From positions 124,001 through 188,000 of the forward strand of contig NZ_BDAX01000004.1 of NCBI RefSeq assembly GCF_001612665.1: DNA of 64,000 nucleotides. The letters are read 5' to 3'. Under the pieces are notes generated by a model that worked only from the letters and a program-made list of their open reading frames with translations, made no database searches and was not told where the DNA came from. Made by a program: the position numbers and the translations under genes. This DNA is from Nocardia alba NBRC 108234. Lineage in GTDB: Bacteria; Actinomycetota; Actinomycetes; Mycobacteriales; Mycobacteriaceae. Positions 18,904 through 26,334 of this stretch are shown piece by piece (the stretch's first letter is position 1; each line of letters begins with the position of its first letter).

Positions 18904-20057
18904 TCGACCTCAGCGGGCTGGCCCAGCCCCTCCTCGATCTGCTGTCGAGCTTCGGCACCGGCGTACTCGGCACCGGCGGCGCGTCCGATGGTCTGCGCTC
19001 GACCTCGACCAACCTCGACCAGATCTATCAACAGGGTCGCAACAGCATCAACAACGTGAACACCGCGTGGGACGGCCAGGCCGTCGACGCGGCCACCTCC
19101 AAAGCGCTGCGCGTGCAGACCTCCTCGGCCACCCTGAGCGACAACGGCACCGAGATGGCGACCGTCGTCGACCAGGCCGCGGCCTATGTGGAGACCGGGC
19201 AGAAAGAGCTCGACGGGATCGTCAACTCGTTCCTGTCCCAGGTGTCCGCGCTCAGCCCCACCCTGGCCACACCCGCCGGCCTGACCGCCGTGGTGAGCAC
19301 GGCGATCGACCACATCGGCCAGGGTATGGGCGTTGTGGGCCGGGTGCAGGACGAACTCGGCACCCAGACCGCCGCGATCCAGGAGCTCACCCCCGCGCCG
19401 TCGAGCACGTCGCTGGCGAGCGTGTCGTCCGGCGCGAGCAACCTCGTGTCCTCGGCCTCGAGCTCCGGACTGCTCTCGACCGCGGCGAGTACCGGCAGCA
19501 CCGTACTCAGCGCCGTGAGCTCCGGTCTGTCGACGGCGATGGGCGGCGGCAACAGCAGCACCTCGAAGTCGACCACCACCGGCGGCACCGGTGCGGGCAC
19601 CGGCGGAACGACGAGCGGATCGACGGGGTCGTCGGCCGGTTCGTCGACCGGGTCCGGCACCGGCGTCAAGATCACCCTGCCCGACGGCAGCACGGTCGAG
19701 GCGCCCAACGAGAAGGCCGCGACCGCGGTGCGCTCGGCCATCGGCGCCGTCGGTACCCCGTATGTCTGGGGCGGCAACGACCCCCAGTCCGGCATCGACT
19801 GCAGTGGGCTCACCAAGTACGCCTACGGCGAGGCGGGCGTCGAGCTGCCGCGGCTGGCGCAGGAACAGCACATCGGCAATCCTCAGGTATCCCCCGGTGA
19901 CCTGATGCCCGGCGATCTGGCCGTGTGGGACGGCCATGTCGCCATGGTCGTCGGCAACGGGCAGCTCGTCGAGGCGGGCGATCCGGTCTCGATCAGTTCC
20001 ATCCGAACGGAGAACAGTGGCATGGAGTTCTACGGCTTCTACAGGCCTACCTCATGA
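18900..20057 (+). CDS. NlpC/P60 peptidoglycan endopeptidase with ESX-type helical N-terminus
   Basis: A 385-residue protein. Residues 1-170 are helical with a WXG-like turn (NTAWDGQAVD near 50-59), like ESX substrates or EspA-type partners, and there is no Sec signal. A Ser/Thr/Gly linker spans about 170-265. The C-terminus is an NlpC/P60 cysteine peptidase: Cys301 in GIDCSGLTKYAY, His346 in WDGHVAMV and an acid 12 residues later (Glu358), the RipA-type spacing. It probably cuts stem peptides in the wall after export through a type VII system. ATG 18900 overlaps the upstream stop (ATGA), and the stop overlaps the next start the same way. Confidence 0.85.
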   Translation: MIDLSGLAQPLLDLLSSFGTGVLGTGGASDGLRSTSTNLDQIYQQGRNSINNVNTAWDGQAVDAATSKALRVQTSSATLSDNGTEMATVVDQAAAYVETGQKELDGIVNSFLSQVSALSPTLATPAGLTAVVSTAIDHIGQGMGVVGRVQDELGTQTAAIQELTPAPSSTSLASVSSGASNLVSSASSSGLLSTAASTGSTVLSAVSSGLSTAMGGGNSSTSKSTTTGGTGAGTGGTTSGSTGSSAGSSTGSGTGVKITLPDGSTVEAPNEKAATAVRSAIGAVGTPYVWGGNDPQSGIDCSGLTKYAYGEAGVELPRLAQEQHIGNPQVSPGDLMPGDLAVWDGHVAMVVGNGQLVEAGDPVSISSIRTENSGMEFYGFYRPTS

Positions 20058-20407
20058 GCGGCACGCCGATCCCCGAGGTTCCCAACGTGGAATCCGCGGT
20101 CAGCAGTAACCGCTCCGGCACGATCTCGGTCCGCGCGACCAGCATGGGGCTGCCGATCGCGCTCAAGTTCGAACGCAGCGAGTACCAGTTCGGCGCCCAG
20201 GCGCTGGCCGACGAGATCCTGCGCCTGACCCGGCGCTCGACCATCGCCGCCGCTGCGCGCCTGCGCGAGGTCTACAGCGAGCAGGCGCAGATCCCCGATG
20301 AGCTGCTCGACAAGATGAACCTGCCGACCCGGCGTCAGGCGGTCGACGAGCTCGATCGCATCGACGACGCCGACACCGGTCAGACGAGTTGGATGAGGCC
20401 ACTGTGA
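20054..20407 (+). CDS. EspD/EspH-like (DUF2694-type) ESX-associated protein
   Basis: A 117-residue soluble protein. The middle, SGTISVRATSMGLPIALKF followed by YQFGAQALADEILRLTRRS, resembles the conserved core of EspD (SVSTLMDGRI, then SESQLASEILVIADLAR as recalled), proteins that stabilise or assist export of EspA/EspC. ATG 20054 overlaps the NlpC/P60 stop (ATGA) and its own TGA overlaps the next GTG (GTGA), so all four genes are translationally coupled. A chaperone-like function is inferred from the family and from context. Confidence 0.7.
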   Translation: MSGTPIPEVPNVESAVSSNRSGTISVRATSMGLPIALKFERSEYQFGAQALADEILRLTRRSTIAAAARLREVYSEQAQIPDELLDKMNLPTRRQAVDELDRIDDADTGQTSWMRPL

Positions 20408-20763
20408 GTGCGGAAATGGATGCCCTGGTCGCGGGCGTCACCGGAAAGCTCGAGGCGCTGGAGGCCGCGCTGTACGGGTTGAAGCAGGTCAACGGGCGGT
20501 TCACCACCGAGGACGGGCTGGTCACCGCCGAGGTGAACAGCGACGGCGCCCTGGTCGGCCTGACGCTGGACGAAGCCATCACCACCCTGGCGCCCACCGA
20601 GGCCGCCGCGCTGATCCTGTCGGCCTGCAAACAGGCCACCGAGACCGCCGGTGAGGCACGTTCCAACATCATTGCGACACTGAACGAATCGCTCGCCGGA
20701 CCCAGTACACAGCCCGACGGGCAATTAGCACCCGGGCCGGATAGTGCCCGGCGCTCGAGCTAG
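20404..20763 (+). CDS. YbaB/EbfC-family protein (EspL-like)
   Basis: A 119-residue protein with the YbaB alpha/beta/alpha layout: an N-terminal coiled helix (MDALVAGVTGKLEALEAALYGL), a beta sheet (GLVTAEVNSDGALVGLTLD) and a C-terminal helix (AAALILSACKQATETAGEAR). YbaB members bind DNA or act as dimeric adaptors; EspL of the ESX-1 locus belongs here. GTG 20404 is chosen over ATG 20389 because it forms a GTGA overlap with the previous stop. It is the last gene of the cassette, 14 nt before the Rv3311-like gene. Confidence 0.75.
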   Translation: MSAEMDALVAGVTGKLEALEAALYGLKQVNGRFTTEDGLVTAEVNSDGALVGLTLDEAITTLAPTEAAALILSACKQATETAGEARSNIIATLNESLAGPSTQPDGQLAPGPDSARRSS

Positions 20764-20777
20764 CTAGGCTTCGCGTC

Positions 20778-22016
20778 ATGGCTTCTGGAGACATCGTCCC
20801 GATCGAGCTCGGTCTGACCGATGGCGATCTCGTCACCCTGTGGGCACCGCGCTGGCGCGACGGTGACGACGAGTGGGAGGCGTTCCTCGGTCACGAGGAC
20901 GACCTCTACGGATTCGAGTCCGTTGCGGAGCTGGCGGCGTTCATTCGCACCAACTCCGACAACGACCTCGTCGACCACCCGTCCTGGGCGGTCATCGCCG
21001 GTCTTTCGGCCGCTGAGCTGGAGCCGGAGGAGAATTTCAGCTTCGATCTGGTGTCCGTGCCGGAACTGGCGGCAGGCGACCCGGACGTCGACGTCGTCGG
21101 TGAACTCGAGGACACGCTGGCGATGGTGCGCAATATCGCCGAGGTGTGTGAGCTCGACGTGGTGACCAAGTTCTTCGGGAACAACCCGGTGCTCGGCGCA
21201 CTGGCCAGCGGGGCGAACACGTTCGTCGGCCGCGACGGTGAAGAGCTGTGGGACCAGGTCGGCGCCGCGATCGTCAAGGGCTGGGACGACGTGCTCGACG
21301 CGATCGACGGCGTCGTCAGCACACCCGAGGTCGACGCGGCCGCGGTGGCCGTCGCCGAGGCGGAGCTGCTGGCGGCCGAGGAGAACGAGGTCGATGCCGA
21401 CGATGCCGTCGAGGAGGAGGAAGAGTTCGAGAACGTCGACCTCACCGCCGACGAAGACGACGAGGAGGAGTCCTTCTGGGACGAGGTCGGCATCGACCCC
21501 GTCAAGATCGTCACCTCCGAGGGCGAGCAGTTCACCCTGCGCTGCTACCTCGACGACGAGCCGATCTTCCTGGGCAACGGCCGCACCATCACCGTCTTCG
21601 GTTCCGAACGCGCGCTGGCCCGCTACCTGGCCGACGATCACGAGCACGAGCTGGCACGGGTGTCGACCTATGCCGAGGTGCAGACCGCGGCGGTGGACGG
21701 TTCGCTCGAGGTCGAGGTGACCGACGAGAACGTCTACGTGCTCACCGGTCTGGTCGACGATCTGGCAGAGGGCCCCGAGGCGGTCGACATCGAGCAGCTC
21801 GATCTCGCGGTCGAACTGTTCAGCGACGCTGCCGACTACGCCGATGACGACAGCGTGGAAACGGCTCTCGCGCAGTCGAACCCGCTCGGCTGGTACGTCT
21901 CGTATCTGCTCAACCCGGATCCGAACCGGATGGCGCCGAACCCGCCGTACGCGACGGAGGCCCAGCAGTTCCGCGACCTGCAGCGTGCGTTCGAGGCGCG
22001 GCTCGTCAGCGAATAA
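20778..22016 (+). CDS. Conserved acidic protein (Rv3311-like), function unknown
   Basis: A 412-residue, very acidic soluble protein. Its central stretch (about residues 190-235) is nearly all Asp, Glu, Ala and Val, separating two globular halves: an N-terminal one starting DGDLVTLWAPRWRDGDDEWEAF and a C-terminal one ending GWYVSYLLNPDPNRMAPNPP. There is no signal peptide or membrane helix. Its length and place match M. tuberculosis Rv3311, a conserved protein of unknown role. It starts 14 nt after the YbaB-like gene, so it may be read from the same transcript. Confidence 0.8.
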   Translation: MASGDIVPIELGLTDGDLVTLWAPRWRDGDDEWEAFLGHEDDLYGFESVAELAAFIRTNSDNDLVDHPSWAVIAGLSAAELEPEENFSFDLVSVPELAAGDPDVDVVGELEDTLAMVRNIAEVCELDVVTKFFGNNPVLGALASGANTFVGRDGEELWDQVGAAIVKGWDDVLDAIDGVVSTPEVDAAAVAVAEAELLAAEENEVDADDAVEEEEEFENVDLTADEDDEEESFWDEVGIDPVKIVTSEGEQFTLRCYLDDEPIFLGNGRTITVFGSERALARYLADDHEHELARVSTYAEVQTAAVDGSLEVEVTDENVYVLTGLVDDLAEGPEAVDIEQLDLAVELFSDAADYADDDSVETALAQSNPLGWYVSYLLNPDPNRMAPNPPYATEAQQFRDLQRAFEARLVSE

Positions 22017-22040
22017 GAGGTCCCGCAGTCGGCGGTGAGG

Positions 22041-22152
22041 ACATGGGTAACCCGTCGAGGACGAGCGAACCCGACTCCAGCGTTACCGGTAGCCGCGTCG
22101 CTACCGGTAACGCACCTGAGGCCGGCTAGAAGTCTCGGAGAGGCGGGACAGC
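22041..22152 (+). repeat. Interspersed repeat, copy A (divergent, with internal hairpin)
   Basis: It begins ACATGGGTAACCCGTCG and ends CGGAGAGGCGGGACAG, matching the two ends of copy C at 60642-60760 and the start of copy B at 24637-24746. The interior is different: GCGTTACCGGTAGC (22080-22093) and GCTACCGGTAACGC (22100-22113) form a perfect 14-bp stem with a six-nt loop. It lies between convergent genes, so the hairpin may also stop transcription. Confidence 0.65.
22080..22113. terminator. Perfect 14-bp hairpin between convergent genes
   Basis: The arms GCGTTACCGGTAGC and GCTACCGGTAACGC enclose CGCGTC. It sits 64 nt after the Rv3311-like stop and 40 nt from the add stop on the other strand. 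No T-tract follows, so termination is inferred from position and stem strength. Confidence 0.65.
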
Positions 22153-23250
22153 CTAGCCGAGCAGGACGGCGTACCCCGGCTTGATCACTTCGTCGATGAT
22201 CTTCAGGCGGTCCGGGAACGGGATGAAGGCCGACTTCATGGCGTTGATGGTGAAGCGTTCCAGGTCGCTCCAGCCGTAGCCGAAGGTGTCGACCAGTTTG
22301 CGCATCTCCTCGCTCATCGAGGTGTCGCTCATCAGTCGGTTGTCGGTGTTGACGGTGACGCGGAAACGCAGGCGGGCCAGCAGGTCGAACGGATGCTTGT
22401 CCAGCGAGGGCACCGCACCGGTCTGCACGTTCGACGAGGGGCACAGTTCCAGCGGTACCCGCATATCGCGCACATAGTTGGCGACCAGCCCGAGCCGCGC
22501 GTCCGCGATGTCGCCCGGGACGCTGATGTCGTCGGTGATGCGCACGCCGTGGCCGAGCCGATCACAGCCGCAGAAGGCGAGCGCCTCGTGAATCGACGGC
22601 AGTCCGAACGCCTCGCCCGCGTGAATCGTGAAGTGCGCGTGGTTGGCTCGCAGATACTCGAACGCGTCCAGGTGCCGGGTGGGAGGGAATCCCGCCTCGG
22701 CGCCCGCGATATCGAACCCGCCCACCCCCGCGTCCCGGAATCGCACGGTCAACTCCGCGATCTCGCGCGAGCGCGCCGCGTGCCGCATCGCCGTGAGCAG
22801 ACAGGTCACCCGGATGACATTGCCCTGCTCCGCCGCGATCGCCTCACCCTCACGGAACCCCGCCAGGGTGTGCTCGACAACCTCGTCGAGTGTGAGGCCC
22901 TTCTCGAGGTGCTGCTCGGGCGCGAACCGCACCTCCGCGTACACCACCCCGTCCTCGGCGAGGTCGATCGCGCACTCCCGCGCCACCCTGCGCAACCCCT
23001 CCGGGGTCTGCATCACCGCGACCGTATGCGCGAACGTCTCCAGATACCGCTCGAGCGATCCACTGTCGGCGGCGTCACGGAACCACGCCCCCAGACTCTC
23101 GGCATCGGCAGCGGGTAATTCGTCATAGCCGCAGTCAGCGGCCAGCTCTAGCACCGTCGAGGGCCGCAGACCACCATCGAGGTGATCGTGCAGCAAAGCC
23201 TTCGGTGCGCGTCGGATCGAAGCAAGGTCAAGGGGCGCCGGTCCAGTCAT
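22153..23250 (-). CDS. add: Adenosine deaminase
   Basis: A 365-residue zinc hydrolase converting adenosine or deoxyadenosine to inosine forms. Zinc and catalytic residues are all present: HDHLDGG near the N-terminus, TIHAGEAFG (His and catalytic Glu), DRLGHGVRI and [10 protein letters not shown] (Asp). ATG 23250 begins MTGPAPLDL; the upstream open frame has no homology. It is the last of three same-strand nucleoside genes (cdd, deoA, add), about 110 nt after deoA, in the mycobacterial order. Confidence 0.94.
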   Translation of the reverse strand: MTGPAPLDLASIRRAPKALLHDHLDGGLRPSTVLELAADCGYDELPAADAESLGAWFRDAADSGSLERYLETFAHTVAVMQTPEGLRRVARECAIDLAEDGVVYAEVRFAPEQHLEKGLTLDEVVEHTLAGFREGEAIAAEQGNVIRVTCLLTAMRHAARSREIAELTVRFRDAGVGGFDIAGAEAGFPPTRHLDAFEYLRANHAHFTIHAGEAFGLPSIHEALAFCGCDRLGHGVRITDDISVPGDIADARLGLVANYVRDMRVPLELCPSSNVQTGAVPSLDKHPFDLLARLRFRVTVNTDNRLMSDTSMSEEMRKLVDTFGYGWSDLERFTINAMKSAFIPFPDRLKIIDEVIKPGYAVLLG

Positions 23251-23361
23251 GTATAGACGGTAGCCGCCCACACCGATCCCGGCAGCGAAGTCCCCACGTG
23301 GCAACCATCTCGTTGATTCCCCGCCCCGCACACGACTATTGCGAGCCACCCACCTTCCCGA

Positions 23362-24630
23362 TCAGCCCACCCGCCCGAGCACCAACCCCCCAGGCTTCCC
23401 ATCGGGAGCGGACTCGATCGTCACGGCCCCGGCGAGCGCCGCCAGAGCCCCACCGAACGCATCCGGAGTATCCGTATGCAGCGTCAACAACGCCTGCCCC
23501 GCCACCACCGAATCCCCCGGCTTGGCATGCATCTCGATACCGGCCCCCGCCTGCACACTCTGCCCCTGCCGAGCACGCCCGGCACCCAACCGCCAAGCGG
23601 CAACCCCCACCCCCATCGCATCGAGCCGGGTCAGCACCCCACTCGATTCCGCCCGCACGATCTCGGTATGCCGAGCGACGGGCAGCGCGGCATCCGGATC
23701 CCCACCCTGCGCCTGGATCATCGCCCGCCAGTGATCCATCGCTCGGCCGTCGGCGAGAACATCAGCGGGATCGACGGTCAAGCCGGCCTGCGCGACCATC
23801 TCCCGGGCCAGCGTCAACGTCAGCTCGACCACATCCGCGGGCCCCCCACCAGCGAGAACCTCCACCGACTCGGCCACTTCCAGCGCGTTGCCCGCGGTCC
23901 GCCCGAGCGGAGTGTCCATCGCCGTGAGCAAGGCGACCGTGTTCACTCCCGCGTCGCGCCCGAGTTCGACCATCGCCGTTGCCAGTTCGCGGGCGCCGTC
24001 CAGAGTCTTCAGGAATGCCCCCGACCCCACCTTCACATCGAGAACCAGCGCCGCCGTCCCCTCGGCGATCTTCTTGCTCATGATCGAACTCGCGATCAAC
24101 GGAATCGACTCGACCGTCCCCGTCACATCGCGCAGCGCGTAGAGCCGCTTGTCGGCGGGCGCCAGATCGGCACCCGCCGCGCAGATCACCGCGCCGATCG
24201 CCGGGTCGGCCAGGATCTCCCGCATGCGCGGCACCGTCACATCGGCCCGCCACCCGGGGATCGACTCGAGCTTGTCCAGCGTCCCACCGGTATGTCCGAG
24301 CCCTCGCCCGGACAACTGCGGCACCGCGGCACCGCACGCGGCCACCAGCGGAGCCAACGGCAGGGTGATCTTGTCGCCCACCCCGCCGGTCGAGTGCTTG
24401 TCGACGGTCGGCCGCGGCAGGTCGGTGAAGTCCATCCGGCTGCCCGATCCGATCATCGCCGCCGTCCACCGCGCGGTTTCGCGCCGGGTCATCCCCCGCC
24501 ACACGATCGCCATGGCCAGCGCCGACATCTGCTCGTCGGCCACGATCCCCCGGGTGAACGCGTCCACCACCCAGTCGATCTGCGCGTCGGACAGCTCGCC
24601 GCCGTCGCGCTTACCGGTAATGATCGACAC
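23362..24630 (-). CDS. deoA: Thymidine phosphorylase
   Basis: A 422-residue (from GTG 24630) pyrimidine nucleoside phosphorylase giving thymine and deoxyribose 1-phosphate. KRDGGELSDAQIDWVV opens the helical domain; KHSTGGVGDKITLPL is the phosphate-binding signature and LGHTGGTLDKLESIPG the family loop. The frame is open to GTG 24750 (ATG 24744), adding 40 residues, MHMGNSSGTNERSTHL onwards, which are the translation of interspersed repeat copy B. Known DeoA proteins start about 10 residues before KRDG, so 24630 is preferred, though its ribosome site is weak. It lies 13-130 nt behind cdd. Confidence 0.9.
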   Translation of the reverse strand: MSIITGKRDGGELSDAQIDWVVDAFTRGIVADEQMSALAMAIVWRGMTRRETARWTAAMIGSGSRMDFTDLPRPTVDKHSTGGVGDKITLPLAPLVAACGAAVPQLSGRGLGHTGGTLDKLESIPGWRADVTVPRMREILADPAIGAVICAAGADLAPADKRLYALRDVTGTVESIPLIASSIMSKKIAEGTAALVLDVKVGSGAFLKTLDGARELATAMVELGRDAGVNTVALLTAMDTPLGRTAGNALEVAESVEVLAGGGPADVVELTLTLAREMVAQAGLTVDPADVLADGRAMDHWRAMIQAQGGDPDAALPVARHTEIVRAESSGVLTRLDAMGVGVAAWRLGAGRARQGQSVQAGAGIEMHAKPGDSVVAGQALLTLHTDTPDAFGGALAALAGAVTIESAPDGKPGGLVLGRVG

Positions 24631-24636
24631 CGCGTC

Positions 24637-24746
24637 TGTTCCGCCGCCCCGCGCCTTCGAGCCGGACTCGGGCACGGGCCGACTCGGGTCGGCGGCCTGC
24701 GGCAGGTGGGTGGAGCGTTCGTTCGTTCCCGACGAGTTACCCATGT
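24637..24746 (-). repeat. Interspersed repeat, copy B, at the cdd-deoA junction
   Basis: Read on the minus strand, it starts ACATGGGTAACTCGTCGGG and contains CCGCAGGCCGCCGAC and CGAGTCCGGCTCGAA, matching copy C at 60642 onwards in the same order and spacing. It lies between the cdd stop and the conserved part of deoA and is open in the deoA frame. Confidence 0.7.
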
Positions 24747-24763
24747 GCACACTAAATCAGTGG

Positions 24764-25177
24764 TTAGGCGCCTTCGCCAGCTCGACCGGCGGCCAGATCA
24801 TCCGGTCCGAAAGCGTAGGGCAGCAGCTCCGCCAGTGGCTTCGGGCCGTCGGGGTGGTCCACCAGGAGATCGCCCCCGCCGTGCTCGAACAGCAACTGAC
24901 GACAGCGCCCGCACGGCATCAGGATTTCGCCGCGGGAATCGGTCACGGAGACGGCGATGAGACGGCCGCCACCCGACACAAATAAGTTACCGATGAGTAC
25001 ACATTCGGCACACAGGGTTAGCCCATATGAGACATTTTCCACATTGCATCCGCTCACAATTCGGCCATCCGCACTGAGAGCAGCGGCGCCGACAGCGAAA
25101 CCGGAGTACGGGGCGTACGCCGACCCCATTGTCCGAATTGCCTTGTCACGCAACGTATTCCAGTCTATTTCGGGCAT
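24764..25177 (-). CDS. cdd: Cytidine deaminase
   Basis: A 137-residue tetramer-type zinc enzyme deaminating cytidine and deoxycytidine to uridine forms. Substrate motif CNVENVSYGLTLCAE gives the first zinc Cys and the catalytic Glu; PCGRCRQLL supplies the other two zinc cysteines. ATG 25177 has GGAGG six nt upstream, which rules out the longer frame. First gene of the cdd-deoA-add group, feeding uridine toward salvage through Upp. Confidence 0.95.
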   Translation of the reverse strand: MPEIDWNTLRDKAIRTMGSAYAPYSGFAVGAAALSADGRIVSGCNVENVSYGLTLCAECVLIGNLFVSGGGRLIAVSVTDSRGEILMPCGRCRQLLFEHGGGDLLVDHPDGPKPLAELLPYAFGPDDLAAGRAGEGA

Positions 25178-25467
25178 CGATAACCTCCAGCCGATCCCGC
25201 CGAACACCGGAAAACAGGGGCCGGAACACCAGTATCCGGCATCGGATGAGGTAAACCTAACTAGCCTGTTTTACGCGCAACGCACGGCACGCCGAATTAG
25301 TTCCGCGAAACAGAGGGGATTAGAGTTCAGCTCAGATCGGTTCAGGTTCCCGGCGGCGGGCCAGCGCTCCAGCATACAGCGCAGCCACCTGGGCATTTGC
25401 CTCTCCACGCATGCCGGCGTCGGATCTGTGACCGGGTCCATCAACGACGTTGGAGGCACCGCACTCT
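25178..25467. promoter_or_regulatory. Divergent cdd / sdhC control region
   Basis: A 290-nt, relatively AT-richer spacer that must contain the promoters of the nucleoside operon and of sdhCDAB. AGGTAAACCT near 25250 is a short palindrome followed by CCTAACTAGC, which could be a -10-like stretch. No riboswitch or classical IdeR box is apparent. Confidence 0.4.
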
Positions 25468-25872
25468 ATGACCACGATAGAAGCTCCGGCTCCGGCCCAG
25501 CCGAAGCGGAAGACGCTGTACCGCGGCGACCCCGGCATGTGGTCCTGGGCGCTGCACCGGATCACCGGTGTCACGCTGTTCTTCTTCCTCTTCGCGCATG
25601 TGTTGGACACGGCACTGGTCCGGGTCAACCCGGATACCTACGACCACGCGATCGAGCTCTACAAGAACCCCGTCGTGGCGTTGATGGAGATGGGCCTCGT
25701 CGTCGCCGTCCTGTTCCACGCCCTCAACGGTGTCCGGGTCATCCTGGTCGACTTCTGGTCGCAGGGTCCGCGATTCCAGAAGCAGATGCTGTGGATCGTC
25801 CTGGCCATCTGGGTTCTGGTCTCCGCCGCAGGCGTCGGCCGCCAGTTCTTCTACCTGCTGACGGAGCACTGA
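25468..25872 (+). CDS. sdhC: Succinate dehydrogenase cytochrome b556 subunit
   Basis: A 134-residue membrane anchor of complex II with three hydrophobic helices (about 31-51, 69-91, 108-128). RGDPGMWSWALHRITG before helix 1 is the conserved SdhC start, and FAHVLDTALV offers a heme-ligand His. ATG 25468 has GGAGG 11 nt upstream. First gene of sdhCDAB; with SdhD it binds quinone and heme and holds SdhAB at the membrane. Confidence 0.92.
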   Translation: MTTIEAPAPAQPKRKTLYRGDPGMWSWALHRITGVTLFFFLFAHVLDTALVRVNPDTYDHAIELYKNPVVALMEMGLVVAVLFHALNGVRVILVDFWSQGPRFQKQMLWIVLAIWVLVSAAGVGRQFFYLLTEH

Positions 25873-25874
25873 TC

Positions 25875-26318
25875 ATGACGACATCTGCAGCGCCCGTTCT
25901 GGGCAAGTCCTACGATCGCCCGGCCAGCCTCGACTCCCCGCGTTCGCCGCGTGGCAAGTCGAACGGCAACTTCGAGAAGTACGCGTGGCTGTTCATGCGC
26001 ATCTCGGGCCTGTTCCTGATCGTCCTCGTGCTCGGCCACATGTTCATCATGCTGATGATCGACGGCGGCGTGAATCGCCTGAACTTCGCGTTCGTGGCCG
26101 GCCGCTGGTCCAGCCCGTTCTGGCAGTTCTGGGATCTGTCCATGCTGTGGCTGGCTCAGCTGCACGGCGGCAACGGTCTGCGCGTCATCATCGATGACTA
26201 CTCGCGCAAGGACTCCACCCGGTTCTGGCTGAAGGTCATCCTCGTGCTGTCGATGATCCTGGTCGTCGCTGTCGGCACGTACGTCATCTTCACCTTCGAC
26301 CCCAACATCACAGGTTAG
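25875..26318 (+). CDS. sdhD: Succinate dehydrogenase hydrophobic membrane anchor subunit
   Basis: A 147-residue anchor with three hydrophobic helices (LFLIVLVLGHMFIMLMI, WQFWDLSMLWLAQLHGGNGLRVII, VILVLSMILVVAVGTYVIF). GHMF gives a heme-ligand His candidate, and LHGGNGLRVIIDDY is the typical quinone-side segment. The ATG starts 2 nt after the sdhC stop. Confidence 0.92.
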   Translation: MTTSAAPVLGKSYDRPASLDSPRSPRGKSNGNFEKYAWLFMRISGLFLIVLVLGHMFIMLMIDGGVNRLNFAFVAGRWSSPFWQFWDLSMLWLAQLHGGNGLRVIIDDYSRKDSTRFWLKVILVLSMILVVAVGTYVIFTFDPNITG

Positions 26319-26334
26319 GAACAGGCCACCTCGC

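Noticed and set aside
25248..25262. Possible IdeR/DtxR iron box before sdhC
   Set aside because: AGGTAAACCT has half-sites only 2 nt apart; the iron-box consensus needs a longer 19-bp palindrome.
24957..26318. Single 453-codon frame covering the cdd/sdhC spacer and sdhD
   Set aside because: Only 25875-26318 is real (sdhD); the rest is open by chance and runs through sdhC in a wrong frame.
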